Shown here one piece after another: positions 12,661 through 14,513 of a stretch of DNA of 14,513 bases (position 1 is the stretch's first letter; each line of letters opens with the position of its first letter). The notes beneath the pieces are model-generated. The model made no database searches and was not told the DNA's origin. It worked only from the letters and a program-made list of their open reading frames with translations. Source of the DNA: Candidatus Nomurabacteria bacterium (lineage in GTDB: Bacteria > Patescibacteriota > Minisyncoccia > Phycocordibacterales > UBA9973); the NCBI GenBank assembly GCA_023267115.1, contig JAHFNV010000007.1, positions 8,385 to 22,897 on the forward strand, in the 5' to 3' direction. The translations under genes were made by a program, and so were the position numbers.

Positions 12661-12809
12661 GGACACTAATCTCTAAGCAATCAGCCATCGGTTATATAGG
12701 TTTACATAGGACGCTCTGGTAATTTTATTATTCACTGGTGCTATCCTTTAAGAACTTGTTACTCTTGGGGCTTAGCCCTGAAAGGATTGTTTAGAGATTA
12801 GTGTTTTTT
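12661..12809 (+). ncRNA. ssrS: Structured RNA, probable 6S RNA homologue
   Basis: About 150 nt. The ends form a 20-bp closing stem (12663-12682 with 12785-12804) with a single G-U and no mismatch, followed by a run of T (12804-12809), which is a built-in terminator. Inside is a large asymmetric open region: 25 nt on the 5' side (12683-12707) and 37 nt on the 3' side (12748-12784), the latter holding a small GGGC-TTA-GCCC hairpin (12768-12778). An apical stem (12708-12720 with 12734-12747, one bulged step and one mismatch) ends in a 13-nt AT-rich loop. Closing stem, central bubble with a small 3'-side hairpin, and apical stem is the 6S RNA plan, in which the bubble mimics an open promoter and binds RNA polymerase. 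Two promoters point into it. No SRP, tmRNA or RNase P signature is seen. The identity is a structural inference. Confidence 0.55.
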
Positions 12810-12812
12810 AAT

Positions 12813-14510
12813 TTACTCCTCTCCTAAATCCACCACGCTCTGCACTTCTTCGAAAGAAGTAACGCCGTTTAGAATTTTTACCAGGCCGTCTTGGCGCATC
12901 GAAGGTATTCCTTGTTTTTGGGCTATTTTTTTAATTTCCCGCTCGCTCGGATTTTGGGGTATTATTTTTTCTATCGCTTCATCGGTTTTGATCGCTTCAA
13001 AAATACCGATGCGGCCGCTGTAGCCGGTCATATTGCATTTTTCGCAACCAGCCGCCGAGAAAAGTTTAAGAGGGGCATCTTTTTTCATATTATATTTGGC
13101 AAGATCTTTACCCTCCTTTTTTATACTGTCCAGTATCATTTTTATAGTTTCACTTTCTTCTTTACTGGGTACTTTTTCTTTTTTACATATTAGGCATAAT
13201 TTGCGAACCAATCTTTGGGCTATGGAAAGAGACAAAGCAGAAACCATAATTTTGGGATTCACCTCCAGGTCAATCAGGCGCGGAATGACCCCGGCCGCAT
13301 TGTTGGTGTGCAGAGTGGAGAAAACCATATGACCGGTCAAGGCGGCCTGCACGGCCGTTTTGGCTGTTTCGCCATCACGAATTTCTCCAACCATCACCAC
13401 ATCCGGGTCCTGGCGCAGAGCGGAGCGCAATCCTTCCAGAAAACCATAGCCTCTTTTGGAATTTACCTGAGTTTGAGTAATGCCAGCCAGGTGATATTCT
13501 ACCGGGTCTTCAATCGTAATAATTTTTGTTTCTACAGAATATATTTTTCGCAAAAATGCATAAAGGGTGGTAGTTTTTCCGGAACCGGTTGGGCCGGTGA
13601 CTAAAATCAAGCCGTTCGGTTTTACAATTTCCGCCTGAATTACCGAAAAGAGATATGGTTCAATGCCCAGCGCTTCAAGTTTTACTTGGATGGACCTTGG
13701 GTCCAGGATACGCATCACAATTGATTCACCATAAGTGCCTGGGATCAGCGAAGTGCGAATGCTTATTTCTTCCTCACCTTCATTAATATTGAAACGCCCG
13801 TCTTGCGCGGTTTTCGAAATCAGTTTTACTCCCGAGAGGAGTTTAATTCGCGAATTGAGCAGGCGATACATGTCGGAGCTGAAAAAACTCACATCTTGCA
13901 ACACCCCATCTAAACGAAGCCTTAATCTGCCTCTGTCTTTTTCCGGTTCAATATGCACATCAGAAGCTCTAACAGCAATTGCTCCAGCCAATATTATTTC
14001 CAGCACATTGGAAATTTTATGGCTTTGTTTTCCGGCGATTGCTTCGGCTATTAATTTTTCAATATCGGCTATTTTTTTTATCTTTTCCGCTGTAGTTCTT
14101 AAAACTTCACTGGAGATATCCAACCCCCCAACCCTAGCACTCTCGGCCATAGAAATTTCCTTGTATCTGTCCCAGACCTTGTTTAGACTGGCTAGTGAAG
14201 CCATGTAAAAAACGGGCACCAGATTTTTCGCCTCCATTTGTTCTTTCAGTTTTCCGATAATTTCTTCTGCAGGGGAACGCAAGGCGATCAGAATATTTTT
14301 TCCGGAAAGCTTAAAAGCCGCCACTTTGTCTTCGCGCGCTTCTTCCTCCGGAATCGCCCGCAGCGCTTCGTTGTCTATGATAAAACGAGCCAGATTAACA
14401 TAGGGCAGACCATACTTTGACTCGGCCAAAGTGGCCACCAACTGTTCTTCTTCCAACTTATGCAAGTCGTCCAGTTGCTTCTTTTGTTTTTCTTCATCAA
14501 AATCGGACAT
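12813..14510 (-). CDS. pilB: Type IV pilus assembly / type II secretion ATPase (PilB/GspE family)
   Basis: Hexameric cytoplasmic ATPase that powers pilus extension or secretion. The 565-residue product has an N-terminal MshEN/GspE_N-like domain (about 20-115), a linker, then the N2 domain (ASDVHIEPE...RLRLRLDGVL, about 182-203). The ATPase core follows: Walker A GPTGSGKT (306-313), Asp box TIEDPVEYHLAGITQTQVN, Walker B region VVMVGEIRDGET (371-382, E376) and His box GHMVFSTLHTNNA. A tetracysteine zinc motif, C439-x2-C442 and C489-x2-C492, is typical of PilB/GspE. The start is the first ATG, 3 bp from the window edge, so a longer N terminus or the promoter cannot be seen. It is convergent with the structured RNA gene, which ends 3 bp before its stop. 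The choice between PilB and GspE rests on CPR genomes usually carrying type IV pili. Confidence 0.93.
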   Translation of the reverse strand: MSDFDEEKQKKQLDDLHKLEEEQLVATLAESKYGLPYVNLARFIIDNEALRAIPEEEAREDKVAAFKLSGKNILIALRSPAEEIIGKLKEQMEAKNLVPVFYMASLASLNKVWDRYKEISMAESARVGGLDISSEVLRTTAEKIKKIADIEKLIAEAIAGKQSHKISNVLEIILAGAIAVRASDVHIEPEKDRGRLRLRLDGVLQDVSFFSSDMYRLLNSRIKLLSGVKLISKTAQDGRFNINEGEEEISIRTSLIPGTYGESIVMRILDPRSIQVKLEALGIEPYLFSVIQAEIVKPNGLILVTGPTGSGKTTTLYAFLRKIYSVETKIITIEDPVEYHLAGITQTQVNSKRGYGFLEGLRSALRQDPDVVMVGEIRDGETAKTAVQAALTGHMVFSTLHTNNAAGVIPRLIDLEVNPKIMVSALSLSIAQRLVRKLCLICKKEKVPSKEESETIKMILDSIKKEGKDLAKYNMKKDAPLKLFSAAGCEKCNMTGYSGRIGIFEAIKTDEAIEKIIPQNPSEREIKKIAQKQGIPSMRQDGLVKILNGVTSFEEVQSVVDLGEE

Positions 14511-14513
14511 TTG

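Noticed and set aside
12661..12809. Reading the structured RNA as minus-strand, or as SRP RNA, tmRNA or RNase P RNA
   Set aside because: The T-run and both promoters fit the plus strand; none of the hallmark motifs of those RNAs is present.
1..14513. CRISPR array, transposase, prophage or tRNA genes
   Set aside because: No regularly spaced repeats, no transposase or phage-like frames and no recognisable tRNA cloverleaf were seen by eye.

Overview
The window looks like the replication-origin neighbourhood of a small-genome bacterium of the Patescibacteria/CPR type (Parcubacteria-like). The evidence is the order rpmH-rnpA-yidD ... yidC-jag on the minus strand, divergent from dnaA-dnaN on the plus strand. 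The DNA is AT-rich (by eye, not computed) and the spacing is compact. Most genes lack Shine-Dalgarno sequences, and small or hypothetical proteins sit among core housekeeping genes. TGA acts as a stop (ruvB), so there is no sign of the recoded UGA seen in some CPR lineages. The taxonomic call is an inference from gene content and style, with no marker phylogeny behind it.

Layout. 1-1268 (+): a membrane-anchored, probably propeller-like hypothetical protein. 1261-4259 (mostly -): jag/khpB, yidC, an HTH+ACT-like protein, a small tryptophan-rich gene on the opposite strand with its own Shine-Dalgarno and terminator, then yidD, rnpA and rpmH. The 44-residue L34 gene rpmH is short and easily missed. 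4260-4351: the rpmH/dnaA divergent promoter region with DnaA-box-like sites. 4352-6945 (+): dnaA, a 149-bp very AT-rich gap that is a candidate oriC/unwinding element, then dnaN. 6986-9502 (-): a bifunctional class A penicillin-binding protein. 9517-10707 (+): tyrS. 10704-10856 (-): a 50-residue acidic protein. 10991-12507 (-): ruvB-ruvC, overlapping by ATGA. 12552-12812 (+): a strong promoter and a structured RNA resembling 6S RNA. 12813-14510 (-): a PilB/GspE-type ATPase.

The genes cover replication initiation and elongation (dnaA, dnaN), Holliday-junction branch migration and cleavage (ruvB, ruvC), translation and RNA processing (rpmH, rnpA, tyrS), membrane-protein insertion (yidC, yidD, jag), cell-wall synthesis (PBP1a) and a type IV pilus or secretion motor (pilB).

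Three things stand out. (1) Palindromic elements lie in frame inside rnpA and jag. They share length, frame and orientation and show five compensatory base-pair changes; a different GC-rich palindromic insert lies in ruvC. (2) A TATAAT-like box sits 6-7 nt before the ATG of seven transcription-unit heads, implying leaderless mRNAs. In the pbp1A/tyrS gap the two boxes overlap inside a 20-bp near-palindrome that includes both start codons. (3) The 12.6-12.8 kb interval encodes a probable 6S-like RNA. No tRNA, rRNA, CRISPR array, transposase or prophage gene was seen.
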